From contig NZ_CALEJS010000024.1 of NCBI RefSeq assembly GCF_937898475.1, positions 26,546-90,545 of the forward strand: DNA of 64,000 nt, given 5' to 3'. Below, one piece after another: positions 1 to 8,406 of this stretch. The notes below the pieces were generated by a model. It made no database searches. It worked only from the letters and a program-made list of their open reading frames with translations, and was not told the origin of the DNA. Within the stretch, counting starts at the first letter, position 1. Every line of letters begins with the position of its first letter. The translations under genes were made by a program, and so were the position numbers. The DNA is from an uncultured Chitinophaga sp. (GTDB lineage: Bacteria; Bacteroidota; Bacteroidia; Chitinophagales; Chitinophagaceae).

Positions 1-2
1 CC

Positions 3-1196
3 AAACAGGTATATGGCAGCTTTGGCACTGATCCGCACATGTATGCCATCCTGCATACCAACAAATACAGTGGCGGTCATCCGTCTACCTATTTTGATGC
101 AGGTCATGATCTGCGCAATGTAATAGATGCTGGTCCGGGTCCCTGGACCGGCGCTACCCAGGGCGATTACAACCTGCTGACCCATGAAGTAGGCCATATA
201 GTAGAACTGGCGAGTAAAAATATGCATGGCTCTCCTGCCTTTGGTATCTGGGGAGACAGCAAATGGTGCGAGATCTACCTGTATGATGTTTACAAAGGCC
301 TGGGACTGGAAAGCCGCGCCACCAACGCATACAATGAATTCATGGGCAAAACGGATAATTTTCCGCGCGCCAACACCGCCTGGTTTAAGAACTGGTTCTA
401 CCCTATTTACAGCCAGTATGGCGGATCAGCGGTATTGAACCGGTACTTTGTGCAGCTGGCGCTGTACTTCAGGAAAAACGGCAACGACTACCCGGGCATG
501 AATATGGGCGAATTTGTACACTTCTGGAGCGGCGCTGCAGGTGTGAACCTCAAAGCGCAGGCCACTATCGCCTTTGGCTGGACCAGCGAATATGAAGCGC
601 AGTTTGTAAAGGCACAACAGGACTTTCCGTTCAGCTATGCTACGCCGGGTGTAACAGCTGCATCTCTCTTCCAGGATATCAATTATGGCGGCTATGGCGT
701 ACATCTTCCCGCCGGCAGCTATACCCTTACACAGTTAAGGGCATATGGTGCGCGCAATGACGATATTACTGCCATCAGGGTAACGCCGGGCTTCAGCGTA
801 ACGCTTTACCAGGATGATAATTTTTCAGGCAGCAGTCTTACGCTTACTGCGGATAATCCATTGCTGAATGGTTCCTGGAATGACAAGGTATCTTCCGTGG
901 TGATCAGCGCACTGGCGCCTGTTGCAACAACTGTTGCGAAAGAGGAGACGGCAGGCCTGGTGGCTTACCCTAACCCGGTGATCAATGGCAGTACTTTAGT
1001 GGTGAAGATAGATGGTTATAAGGCCCATGTGCCCGCATGGATATCGCTGGTGGATGTGAATAAGCGCGTGGTGCTGCAGCAACGTGCAGGCGCTGCAGTG
1101 GAAAACCTTTCTACGGCGCATCTTGCGCCCGGTGTATATGTACTGGTGCTGAGCAATGGCGGCAAACAATCTACACAGAAAATAGTCATACAGTAA
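3..1196 (+). CDS. Secreted HExxH metalloprotease-like protein with beta/gamma-crystallin and T9SS sorting domains (5' partial)
   Basis: The frame is open to the left edge, so the N-terminus and any signal peptide lie outside the window. Bases 183-197 encode HEVGH, the HExxH zinc-binding signature, followed about 20-25 residues later by a WCEIYLYD segment that could supply a glutamate ligand. After this basic and aromatic-rich domain comes a beta/gamma-crystallin-like repeat (LFQDINYGGYG, then LYQDDNFSG, about bases 665-905). The last ~75 residues have the T9SS type A sorting shape (YPNP start, LAPGVYVLVL, ending KIVIQ). The family logic is type IX export to the cell surface with removal of the C-terminal signal. 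Substrate is unknown and proteolytic activity is inferred only from HExxH. Confidence 0.75.
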   Translation, partial: KQVYGSFGTDPHMYAILHTNKYSGGHPSTYFDAGHDLRNVIDAGPGPWTGATQGDYNLLTHEVGHIVELASKNMHGSPAFGIWGDSKWCEIYLYDVYKGLGLESRATNAYNEFMGKTDNFPRANTAWFKNWFYPIYSQYGGSAVLNRYFVQLALYFRKNGNDYPGMNMGEFVHFWSGAAGVNLKAQATIAFGWTSEYEAQFVKAQQDFPFSYATPGVTAASLFQDINYGGYGVHLPAGSYTLTQLRAYGARNDDITAIRVTPGFSVTLYQDDNFSGSSLTLTADNPLLNGSWNDKVSSVVISALAPVATTVAKEETAGLVAYPNPVINGSTLVVKIDGYKAHVPAWISLVDVNKRVVLQQRAGAAVENLSTAHLAPGVYVLVLSNGGKQSTQKIVIQ

Positions 1197-1217
1197 ACAA
1201 TCCTGCGAAAATTAAAC

Positions 1218-1256
1218 AAGGGAGGCCGTATGTTATCATACGCGGCCTCCCTTTTC
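1218..1256 (+). terminator. Rho-independent terminator after the T9SS protein
   Basis: GGGAGGCCG-TATG pairs with CATACGCGGCCTCCC (two-base bulge, four-base loop) and is followed by CTTTTCC. It begins about 20 bases after the stop codon of the T9SS protein. Confidence 0.7.
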
Positions 1257-1494
1257 CGTTGTGAAAACTTTAACACAAATAATTCAGATAGTATATGTAT
1301 CTTAGTGAAGATTCTTTGATTGAGCATCTTGCATCAGAATAATTCATTCTTACTTTAGGGTAACGACTATTCTTCTCATCTTTTTAGCTTTCTCTTAAAT
1401 CGGTTTGACATCGTATTCCTTTATCGCCATTCCGGGGATACATTTTTTTTACACCTACAATCTGTTGCACAGATTAAAAATTCACTGATACAAT

Positions 1495-2571
1495 ATGGCA
1501 TTTATTGAGCATGTGCTCAAGATGCCGTCTTATGGTTGGAAAAACCAGGACGGTCAACTGAGCAAACCTACAGCGACACAATTATTTTCCGAGTTTCTCC
1601 GCAGGATCAACATCACCGCCTCCCGTAAAAACTGGCTGCCATTTTTCTCCTGGAGCTGCACACTGAGTTTAGCGCCTTTCGCTATCCTGTTCATTGTGAT
1701 GCAGGTGCAGGATTTCAATGTATGGTACCTGTTGCTGGGATTTGTGTACGGCATGATACTGATGGGCACACACGGCACCATCTGGTATCATCGCTACGGT
1801 ACGCACCGGGCTTATCGTTTCCGAAATAAATTCTGGCGGTTTATTACCGCCAACCTCGTGATAAAGCTGGTACCGGAAGAACTGTACATTGTATCACACC
1901 ATGTGCATCATTCACTGTCTGATCAGCCCGGCGATCCGTATAATGCCGAAGCGGGCTTTTTGTACTGTTTCCTGGCAGATGCCAACCATCAGCCCATTGC
2001 GAGCGACCTTTCGGAAAAGGACTATGCAAAGGCGGCTGCCATGCTGGATCATACGGGTGTAAAGGCCAACAGCTACCAGCAATATCTTAAATGGGGCTCT
2101 ATTGCACACCCTGCAAGGACCGTGCTGAGCACTTTTGCCAACTGGGTCTGCTGGATAGGCATCTTTTATGCCATCGGCGGCCTCTACCTGACGGCTGCTT
2201 TGCTGACAGGCGCCTTTATCTGGGGCCTGGGCGTAAGAACCTTCAATTATGAAGGGCATGCCAAGGGCGAGGACAAGCAGGTACCCGGACTGGACTATAA
2301 TACGAAAGACAAATCCATTAACCAGTGGTGGCCCGGCCTGGTTGCCGGCGAATGGCATAACAACCACCACCTGTATCCCGCGAGCGCGCGCTCCGGATTT
2401 TTAACAGGGCAGATCGATCTTGCCTGGTATTATATCAGAACGCTGAAATTCATTGGCGGCGTAAGCGCCTGTCATGATGCAAAGAAACAATTCATGAAAA
2501 ATTACCGTAAGCCCTACCTGGAAGAGGTGAAAAGGGCAAAAGCGCGGCAGACAAAAGCGGTGATTTCCTGA
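1495..2571 (+). CDS. Membrane fatty acid (acyl-CoA/acyl-lipid) desaturase
   Basis: A 358-residue di-iron desaturase. The three histidine boxes are visible: HRYGTH near residue 100, HHVHH near 135, and HNNHH near 290 preceded by EW and followed by LYP. Hydrophobic stretches around residues 50-95 and 210-250 give the usual paired membrane hairpins with the histidine boxes on the cytosolic side. Family knowledge: these enzymes insert a cis double bond (commonly delta-9) into fatty acyl chains to keep membranes fluid, often in the cold. It stands alone between two terminators. The nearest genes downstream (RRM and cold-shock proteins) are also often cold-responsive, which is suggestive only. Regiospecificity cannot be read from sequence. 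Confidence 0.9.
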   Translation: MAFIEHVLKMPSYGWKNQDGQLSKPTATQLFSEFLRRINITASRKNWLPFFSWSCTLSLAPFAILFIVMQVQDFNVWYLLLGFVYGMILMGTHGTIWYHRYGTHRAYRFRNKFWRFITANLVIKLVPEELYIVSHHVHHSLSDQPGDPYNAEAGFLYCFLADANHQPIASDLSEKDYAKAAAMLDHTGVKANSYQQYLKWGSIAHPARTVLSTFANWVCWIGIFYAIGGLYLTAALLTGAFIWGLGVRTFNYEGHAKGEDKQVPGLDYNTKDKSINQWWPGLVAGEWHNNHHLYPASARSGFLTGQIDLAWYYIRTLKFIGGVSACHDAKKQFMKNYRKPYLEEVKRAKARQTKAVIS

Positions 2572-2608
2572 TCAACTGAACACAACATTTGCTTAATTTT
2601 AAGATTAT

Positions 2609-2640
2609 TAGGCCTTTATTCAATATAAAGGCCTATCTTT
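2609..2640 (+). terminator. Rho-independent terminator after the desaturase
   Basis: Stem TAGGCCTTTAT / ATAAAGGCCTA with a tight loop, followed by TCTTT. It lies about 40 bases after the desaturase stop codon. Confidence 0.7.
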
Positions 2641-2753
2641 ATTGAGTACAGGGCGCCTGCCATGGCTTTTGCTGATCTAGTCTGGATAACCTCTTTTCAT
2701 TTCAGTCTTCGCTTTTACAGCTGCCATATTTGTCACTTCTTAAAACCTGACGT

Positions 2754-3008
2754 ATGCAAATTTTTGTCGGTAATTTAAGCTGCCAGACCACCGGGCGACA
2801 GTTATCTGGCCTTTTTTCCGCATTTGGCATTGTCCGTTCAGTTAAGATCATATTCGACAACTATACAGGACGTTCGCAGGGTTTTGCATTTGTAGACATG
2901 CCGCAGGACAGCCACGCGGCGCACGCCATTAAAGTACTTAACAGCAGCATGCTGGATTCACAGTTCATTGTAGTGAACGAAGTAAGGCTGGAAGGAGATA
3001 ATTATTAA
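2754..3008 (+). CDS. Small RNA-recognition-motif (RRM) protein
   Basis: An 84-residue single-RRM protein. RNP2 is IFVGNL at residues 3-8 and RNP1 is RSQGFAFVDM at about 42-51, with the aromatic residues that stack on RNA. Length and layout match the stand-alone RRM proteins common in Bacteroidota. It would act in the cytosol as a single-stranded RNA binder; targets are unknown. It lies 59 bases before a cold-shock-domain gene on the same strand, so the two RNA-binding genes may be co-transcribed. Confidence 0.9.
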   Translation: MQIFVGNLSCQTTGRQLSGLFSAFGIVRSVKIIFDNYTGRSQGFAFVDMPQDSHAAHAIKVLNSSMLDSQFIVVNEVRLEGDNY

Positions 3009-3066
3009 TAAGCCCCGTCGAAGCACGAGGGCGGCAATATTGCCATATAAACTGAAATACAACACT

Positions 3067-3507
3067 ATGGGTGATTCTTTTTCAAAGAAAGAACAGAAAA
3101 ACAGAAAAGCAAAAGCAAAACAGGAAAAAGCAGAAAAGAAGCTGGAGCGTAAAAACAACAACAACAAAGGCAAAGGACTGGAAGAAATGCTGGCCTATGT
3201 AGATGAAAACGGCAATCTCAGTTCCGTACCTCCCCAGGGCGGCGCTCCCGAAATTCCCCTGGACCAGATCAGGATCGATGCCAAACCGAGACCTGAAGAT
3301 GTATCCGAGCCGGCTGTCAACACCGGATCTATCTCTTACTTCAACTCGTCAAAAGGCTTTGGTTTTATAACCGAAGACAGATCAAAAGAAAGAGTTTTCT
3401 TTCATATCAACCAGCTGGCACAGCCGGTAAAAGAAGGCGATAAAGTTACCTTTTTAAAAGAAAGGACCGCACGTGGATACAATGCGGTTGATGTAAAACG
3501 TAACTGA
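3067..3507 (+). CDS. Cold-shock-domain protein with a lysine-rich N-terminal extension
   Basis: The frame stays open upstream to a TTG at 3040, but the ATG at 3067 (MGDSFSKKEQ) is the better start, being the usual N-terminus of this Bacteroidota family. Residues 1-50 are highly charged (K/E-rich, helical). The C-terminal ~65 residues form the cold-shock domain with GFGFIT (RNP1-like) and VFFHI (RNP2-like), ending NAVDVKRN. It is a likely RNA chaperone binding single-stranded nucleic acid in the cytosol. It lies directly downstream of the RRM gene on the same strand. Confidence 0.88.
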   Translation: MGDSFSKKEQKNRKAKAKQEKAEKKLERKNNNNKGKGLEEMLAYVDENGNLSSVPPQGGAPEIPLDQIRIDAKPRPEDVSEPAVNTGSISYFNSSKGFGFITEDRSKERVFFHINQLAQPVKEGDKVTFLKERTARGYNAVDVKRN

Positions 3508-3529
3508 CCTCCATTGTGAAGGTCAGTTA
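3501..3529. terminator. Bidirectional terminator hairpin between convergent genes
   Basis: A perfect 10-bp stem TAACTGACCT / AGGTCAGTTA with a 9-base loop spans the stop codon of the cold-shock gene and ends 5 bases before the end of the convergent dehydratase gene. There is no long T-tract on either side. Confidence 0.55.
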
Positions 3530-3534
3530 AGCGT

Positions 3535-4815
3535 CTACTCAAAAAAAGGCATGCCCGGTATGGCATATTTTTTCATGCCGGCTTCATTGATCTCTACCCC
3601 AATTCCGGGCTTGTCTGATACAGTGATAAAACTGTCCTTTACCCATTCACCCTCATAGGTGACAATTTCCCTGAACATGGGCTCTGTATGAAAATACGAC
3701 TGCCATTCCATGATCATGAAATTAGGCACCGATGCGCATACATGTGCGCAGGCCATGGCGCCCAGGAAGGAGGCCACCATATGTGGTGCAAAAGGTACGT
3801 AGTACAGGTTGGCGAGGTTGGCAATGCGTTGCCCCTCTCCCAGCCCGCCACATTTCTGCAGGTCGGGCATTACGATGTCTACAGCTCCTGTCTCCAGCAA
3901 CCTGCGGAAGCCATAGGCCAGGTAATGGTTCTCTCCTGCGCAGATGGGCGTGCTGGTAGATTCCGTGATCAGTTTATAAGCCTCTGCATTCTCAGCAGGG
4001 ATGGGCTCTTCCAGCCACATTAAATTCAAAGGCTCTACTCTTTTGGCAACGGCCTGACCGGTGACCGCATCGTAACGGCCATGCATATCCGCACAGATAT
4101 CTGTGTCGGGGCCTACTGCTTCGCGGGCGGCGGCCAGCTGGTCGTACATACGTTGCAGTTCTGCAGGGCTGGCGGTCCAGTTATAGCGGTCGTATTTATT
4201 GGGGTCATTGCCCTGGTCCAGGTCAAACTTGATGGCGTTAAAGCCCATCGCTTTCGCCTTTTTGGCGGCTTCCGCAAAATCAGCCGGTGTTGGCAGGTTA
4301 CGCTGGTACAAAGCGGTGTCGCAGTACACCCTTACCTTATCGCGGAACTTCCCCCCCAGCAGCTGGTATACGGGCAGTCCCAGGGCTTTGCCTGCAAGGT
4401 CCCAGAGGGCTGTTTCCACGGCCGACAATACAGCTACATATATACCGGATTGCGCGCCCTGGAAGAAACCTGATTTGCGGATATCTTCAAACAGGCGGTG
4501 TACATTCAGGGGATTCTGCCCTTTAATACGCTGACCAAAATTCTTTACCAGGTAATAGGTGCCGGGGATGGCGTCTACGCCTTCGCCGCATCCGTGAATG
4601 CCCTGGTTGGTATATATTTTCACAAAGACGCTGCCCCTGATAAAACCGCATTTCAGATCGGTGATCTTCAGGTCTGCCGGAGCAGATGCTTTAGGCGTAT
4701 GATCTATTGCCTGTTTATATTGCTGCCCGAAAGCAGATACGCCGGCGATGGGCGTCATGGCGGCCATCAGGGCAGCTTTGGATATAAATGATCTGCGGGA
4801 GGAGTGGTTTGTCAT
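3535..4815 (-). CDS. Tat-exported enolase-superfamily sugar-acid dehydratase (mandelate racemase/galactonate dehydratase-like)
   Basis: A 426-residue enolase-superfamily enzyme. The N-terminus SSRRSFISKA plus a hydrophobic stretch is a twin-arginine signal, so the enzyme is predicted to be exported. The capping domain covers about residues 50-165 and the barrel follows. Likely active-site residues are K196 (IKFDLD), metal ligands D243, E269/E270 (WLEEP) and E295 (AGEN), with H245 (ADMHGRY) and H345 (APHM). A His right after the first metal ligand (DxHG) is typical of acid-sugar dehydratases such as galactonate/gluconate dehydratases, which give 2-keto-3-deoxy acids. It is the last gene of a four-gene minus-strand block with an FGGY kinase and an RraA-like protein. 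The exact sugar acid is unknown. Confidence 0.82.
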   Translation of the reverse strand: MTNHSSRRSFISKAALMAAMTPIAGVSAFGQQYKQAIDHTPKASAPADLKITDLKCGFIRGSVFVKIYTNQGIHGCGEGVDAIPGTYYLVKNFGQRIKGQNPLNVHRLFEDIRKSGFFQGAQSGIYVAVLSAVETALWDLAGKALGLPVYQLLGGKFRDKVRVYCDTALYQRNLPTPADFAEAAKKAKAMGFNAIKFDLDQGNDPNKYDRYNWTASPAELQRMYDQLAAAREAVGPDTDICADMHGRYDAVTGQAVAKRVEPLNLMWLEEPIPAENAEAYKLITESTSTPICAGENHYLAYGFRRLLETGAVDIVMPDLQKCGGLGEGQRIANLANLYYVPFAPHMVASFLGAMACAHVCASVPNFMIMEWQSYFHTEPMFREIVTYEGEWVKDSFITVSDKPGIGVEINEAGMKKYAIPGMPFFE

Positions 4816-4833
4816 GTTACGGGTTGTTTTGGA

Positions 4834-5781
4834 TTACCATGTTCTGTCTTTCAAAAATTCCTGTATCTGGCTCCTGGATACGGGCAGTTCGTTGATATGA
4901 TCGTTGAGCCATTGGGAAAAATCCTTTTCTATGTCATCGCTCCAGCGGGAGTCTATCTGGCCGGGCGTGTATTTGCCTTCGCGCAGGCGCTGATGGCCAA
5001 ACATATCGCGCAGGCGTACGATCTCCGAGGTTCTGACCACCTTTTCTGCCAGTTGCGGGGGGATGAAGATCACGCCGCCATCGCGCCCCAGCACAACATC
5101 GCCGGGCATGACGGTGGCCTTGCCAATGCGGGTGGGCTGATTAATGCCTACCAGGGTGGTGTTCAGCTCACCTTCGGGGTTGTTGAGATGGTGCGAGGGA
5201 TGGTAGCTGCGGAAGAAAGAAGTAAAGGAGCCGATCTCCTTCAGTCCTTTGATGTCGCGGATAGCGCCATCGTACACAATGCCGTTACCTGTTTTGGCAT
5301 AGATGGAATTACCGAGATTGTCGCCGATGGTAGGCCCGTCTTCATAGGCATCAAACTGGTCTACTACATACACATCGCGTGGTACCAGCAGATCGATGGG
5401 CCATGAGTTCTGCGACTTCACTCTTTTGTCGCGCACCCCAAACCGGTCAATCACACGATGGATGTCAGGGCGGCCGGGCACGAAGGTGGCCGTAACGGCG
5501 CGGCCCACCAGTACGCTGTCCGGGTTAATGGTTTTCCAGTTTCCATCAAACTGGTGTTTATAGCGCTCATTGCGCAACACTGCCCAGGCCTCTTCCAGCG
5601 AAACGGCCTTCATGCGGTTGAGGATACTGTCGGGCACTTTGGGCCGCCCATCGGCAAAGCGCTCGCCTTTCCATTCCGGCGTCATTGCGATGAGCTGTTC
5701 GCGGGTGATCTGCTGGCTGTGTACGGCGTTGGCTGTTAAAAATAACAGTGCTGTCAGCAACCAGGATGTACATTTTTGCAT
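4834..5781 (-). CDS. Exported RraA-like family protein (possible 4-hydroxy-2-oxo acid aldolase type)
   Basis: A 315-residue protein with a Sec signal peptide (to about NAVHSQ, residue 22). Residues ~60-290 show the RraA/HMG-aldolase fold: VGRAVTATF, GDNLGNSIYAKTGNGIVYDGAIRD (the GxxG and RD motifs that bind metal and substrate), and GDVVLGRDGGVIFIP. Members either inhibit RNase E or are divalent-metal pyruvate aldolases. Because this one is exported and sits beside a sugar-acid dehydratase, an enzymatic role is more likely than RNase E control. It ends 18 bases before the dehydratase start, so the two are probably co-translated. The C-terminal ~40 residues (ending QEFLKDRTW) are an extension beyond the core. 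Confidence 0.78.
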   Translation of the reverse strand: MQKCTSWLLTALLFLTANAVHSQQITREQLIAMTPEWKGERFADGRPKVPDSILNRMKAVSLEEAWAVLRNERYKHQFDGNWKTINPDSVLVGRAVTATFVPGRPDIHRVIDRFGVRDKRVKSQNSWPIDLLVPRDVYVVDQFDAYEDGPTIGDNLGNSIYAKTGNGIVYDGAIRDIKGLKEIGSFTSFFRSYHPSHHLNNPEGELNTTLVGINQPTRIGKATVMPGDVVLGRDGGVIFIPPQLAEKVVRTSEIVRLRDMFGHQRLREGKYTPGQIDSRWSDDIEKDFSQWLNDHINELPVSRSQIQEFLKDRTW

Positions 5782-5821
5782 CTAGCTTCATTTTTCACGT
5801 GGTTAATAAATAAAGGTTTGT

Positions 5822-7384
5822 TTATATCAGTTTTGTTTTCTGTTTCACGGGTGTTTTTGCTACGGTATGTTTTTGCTGCAGGTTGCTGATCAGTTCAAAT
5901 TCATCGGACAGTTTTGCGCTCAGTTTTTCAAATACAGAGAAATAATCCGCATATACGGCATGGTGTTGCTTATTGGGTTTATACACATCGGGCAGCTCTA
6001 CCGTCCTGGCTGCCTGGTCCAGTGAGTCGTAGATGCCCATTTCAGTGGCGCTCAGTAACCAGGCGCCATAACTTACGCTATGGAATTTACGCCGCAGGTG
6101 TACGGGCCTGTTGAACATATCGGCGATCAGCTGTGTACAGAAAGGAATGGTGCCGAAGCTGCCGTTTACGGAAAGGCTGCTGATGTTGCGTTGTTCGCTG
6201 AGTGTTTTACCGATGCTGTATATTTCGTAGAGGATGCCTTCAATGGCGGCGCGTACAAAATGCCTGCGCTCGTGTTTGATGTTGAGGCCAAAGTAGGCGC
6301 CGCGCGCATTGGCATTCCAGAGCGGGGCGCGTTCTCCCAGCAGGTAAGGCAGGAAGAGCAGGCCATCCGCTCCTACGGGCACCTTGGACGCCTCTTCGAT
6401 GAGCTGCTGCATGCTGTGTTCTATATCGAAGGGATTGGTAAAATCGCCGAACTGGCGGGTGAACCATTCAAAGATGTTGCCGCCGTTGTTGGTGGGGCCG
6501 CCGGATACATAGCTGTCTTCCGTAAGCACATAATTGAAGAAGCGCATCTGTTCATCTTTCAGTACGGCGGGGCCCATTACACGTACGGCGCCGCTGTCTT
6601 CAATGGTGATGGTGGCTTTACCTTCTCCTTTCACGCCATCGCCCAAAGTAGCCAGGCATCCATCGCTTGAGCCAATGAGTATCTTGGTAACCGGCGGCAG
6701 TCCGAGGGATTGCTGGTAAGCTTTTTTCAGTTTGCCTGCGTTGGCAAAAATGGGTCCCAGCCCGGGCAGATGGGTGGCAGAGATGCCTGCATATTTGAGC
6801 GCATCTGCTTCCCAGGTAAGGGTATGGATGTTCAGCAGGCCGGTAGCAGAAGCAATGCTGTAATCCATGAGGTATTCGCCGGTGAGCTGCTGGATGATGT
6901 AACTTTTAATAGAGAGGAACTTGCTGGTTTGCCGGAAACGCTCCTTATCATAACGGCGGATCCAGGCTATTTTCAGCATGGGCGACATGGGATGGATGGG
7001 CGTACCGGTGGCCGCGTACAGGCTTCTGCCCAGGGCTGTGTTCCGCAGTTCCTGCGCTTCTTTTTTGGCGCGGTTGTCAGACCAGGTAATGGCGTTGCCA
7101 AGCGGGTTACCGTTCTTGTCAACCGCCAGTACGCTGTGCATGGCGGCGCTGAAACACACGCATGCGACCTGGTATTTTTTGGGATGTATATGTTCATTGA
7201 GCAGGTTCTTCATCACGTAGAGGGTGGTAATGAATATCTGCTCCGGGTCTTGTTCTGTGCGGTCTGGTTCCGTGTGAAATGAAGGATAATAGCCTTTCAT
7301 TGAAGCGATAACACGGCCACCGAGGTCGAAGGCAAAGATCCTTACCCCGTTTGTTCCTAACTCAATGGTGACGATGCATTTCAT
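5822..7384 (-). CDS. FGGY-family carbohydrate kinase (gluconokinase-like)
   Basis: A 520-residue FGGY kinase. The N-terminal phosphate loop is ELGTNGVRIFAFD. The ITWSDNRA segment and the metal/ATP region GSSDGCLATLGDG, followed later by GGPTNNGGNIFEW and the family signature LPYLLGERAPLW, all fit the gluconokinase/xylulokinase group, with gluconokinase as my best guess. It should act in the cytosol, phosphorylating an imported sugar or sugar acid with ATP. It starts 12 bases after the AraC regulator stop and lies upstream of two predicted exported enzymes, giving a mixed cytosolic/periplasmic block. The last ~20 residues are Lys-rich and lie past the conserved fold. Confidence 0.85.
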   Translation of the reverse strand: MKCIVTIELGTNGVRIFAFDLGGRVIASMKGYYPSFHTEPDRTEQDPEQIFITTLYVMKNLLNEHIHPKKYQVACVCFSAAMHSVLAVDKNGNPLGNAITWSDNRAKKEAQELRNTALGRSLYAATGTPIHPMSPMLKIAWIRRYDKERFRQTSKFLSIKSYIIQQLTGEYLMDYSIASATGLLNIHTLTWEADALKYAGISATHLPGLGPIFANAGKLKKAYQQSLGLPPVTKILIGSSDGCLATLGDGVKGEGKATITIEDSGAVRVMGPAVLKDEQMRFFNYVLTEDSYVSGGPTNNGGNIFEWFTRQFGDFTNPFDIEHSMQQLIEEASKVPVGADGLLFLPYLLGERAPLWNANARGAYFGLNIKHERRHFVRAAIEGILYEIYSIGKTLSEQRNISSLSVNGSFGTIPFCTQLIADMFNRPVHLRRKFHSVSYGAWLLSATEMGIYDSLDQAARTVELPDVYKPNKQHHAVYADYFSVFEKLSAKLSDEFELISNLQQKHTVAKTPVKQKTKLI

Positions 7385-7395
7385 GTTTATAGTGA

Positions 7396-8286
7396 TTATT
7401 CATTACGCAAATGATTTTTTCTGAACTCGCTGGGCCGGTAACCCGTCAGCTTTTTAAAGGTGGTCGCAAAATGTTGCGACGAATAGAAACCGGTGTCCAG
7501 CGCGATGTCTGTTACACTGATATCGGGGCGTTTCAGGAGTTTGATGGCCTCCGATATACGGATGTTGATCAGGTAATTGATGGGTGAAAATCCTGAATAG
7601 CTTTTCACCTTTTCTGTAAATAAGGTGGTGCCCAGACCAACGAGGGCGGCCATTTCTTCTACGGTCCACTGGTGAGAGAGATCCTGTCGCAGCAGCTCTT
7701 CCAGGCGCATGAAGGTTTGCGGGAAATCGCGGCCGGGATGCACCACCTGCTGTGTCATGTGCCGGATCATCTTAATGAGCAGTTCATCCACCTGGTGATT
7801 GATGCGCGTCTGATAGCCTATCTCATGTGCCAACAACTCGGTATGTATGCATTTCAGGATCTTGCCGGCTTCACTGAACCTGGACAGCACCGGGGTGCTG
7901 TTCATAGACAGCATCTTTCCGATGGTGGCGCTTTCCGTATCCGAAAGGCCGCTCCATTTGCCGGGGAGGATGTGACCATTGTCCAGCTTCTGCATATCAA
8001 GATGCATCCAGGTAAAGGCGCCGATCTCCAGTACACCGTTATCACTGCCAAAGGATATACCCGGTAATATCAGGGCAACATCGCCCGGGTATAAAAAATA
8101 AGGCTGGTGATTGATGCGCCATTCAAATTTTCCTTCAATGATGTAATAGATCCTGATACATTCTGTGACCGTGGCGGGGAATGTATCAAGCTGCATAGCG
8201 CCATTCTTTTTCATTCCCAGTTCCAGCAAGTGGGGGAACAAGCGTAGTTCCGGGGACTTACCATGTTGTAGCGAAAATGGAGTCAT
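7396..8286 (-). CDS. AraC-family transcriptional regulator of the sugar-acid/SusCD locus
   Basis: 296 residues. The N-terminal half is a cupin-type sensor (YIIEGKFEWRINHQPYFLYPGDVALILPG). The C-terminal ~100 residues hold the two AraC helix-turn-helix motifs, ending with the ISVTDIALDTGFYSSQHF and FKKLTGYRPSEFR signatures. It heads the minus-strand kinase/RraA/dehydratase block and is divergent from the SusC gene at 8407, with 120 bases between the starts. A local activator of both arms is the simplest reading. The ligand is inferred to be a sugar or sugar acid and is not readable from sequence. Confidence 0.9.
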   Translation of the reverse strand: MTPFSLQHGKSPELRLFPHLLELGMKKNGAMQLDTFPATVTECIRIYYIIEGKFEWRINHQPYFLYPGDVALILPGISFGSDNGVLEIGAFTWMHLDMQKLDNGHILPGKWSGLSDTESATIGKMLSMNSTPVLSRFSEAGKILKCIHTELLAHEIGYQTRINHQVDELLIKMIRHMTQQVVHPGRDFPQTFMRLEELLRQDLSHQWTVEEMAALVGLGTTLFTEKVKSYSGFSPINYLINIRISEAIKLLKRPDISVTDIALDTGFYSSQHFATTFKKLTGYRPSEFRKNHLRNE

Positions 8287-8406
8287 AGCGTATATAAAGA
8301 AAGGAAATTTATCAATCCGGCATGTACAAAATTCTACGCCGTATTATTTTGGAAGTTTTTGACTGGAATACCGGATAATTTGTCGAAATAACAATAATTC
8401 CACGGT

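Noticed and set aside
3040..3066. TTG start nine codons upstream for the cold-shock-domain protein
   Set aside because: The extension is not like the family N-terminus; the ATG at 3067 gives the usual MGDSFSKKE start.
4804..5406. 200-codon plus-strand ORF overlapping the RraA-like gene
   Set aside because: It is entirely antisense to the RraA-like gene, which has clear family motifs and a signal peptide.
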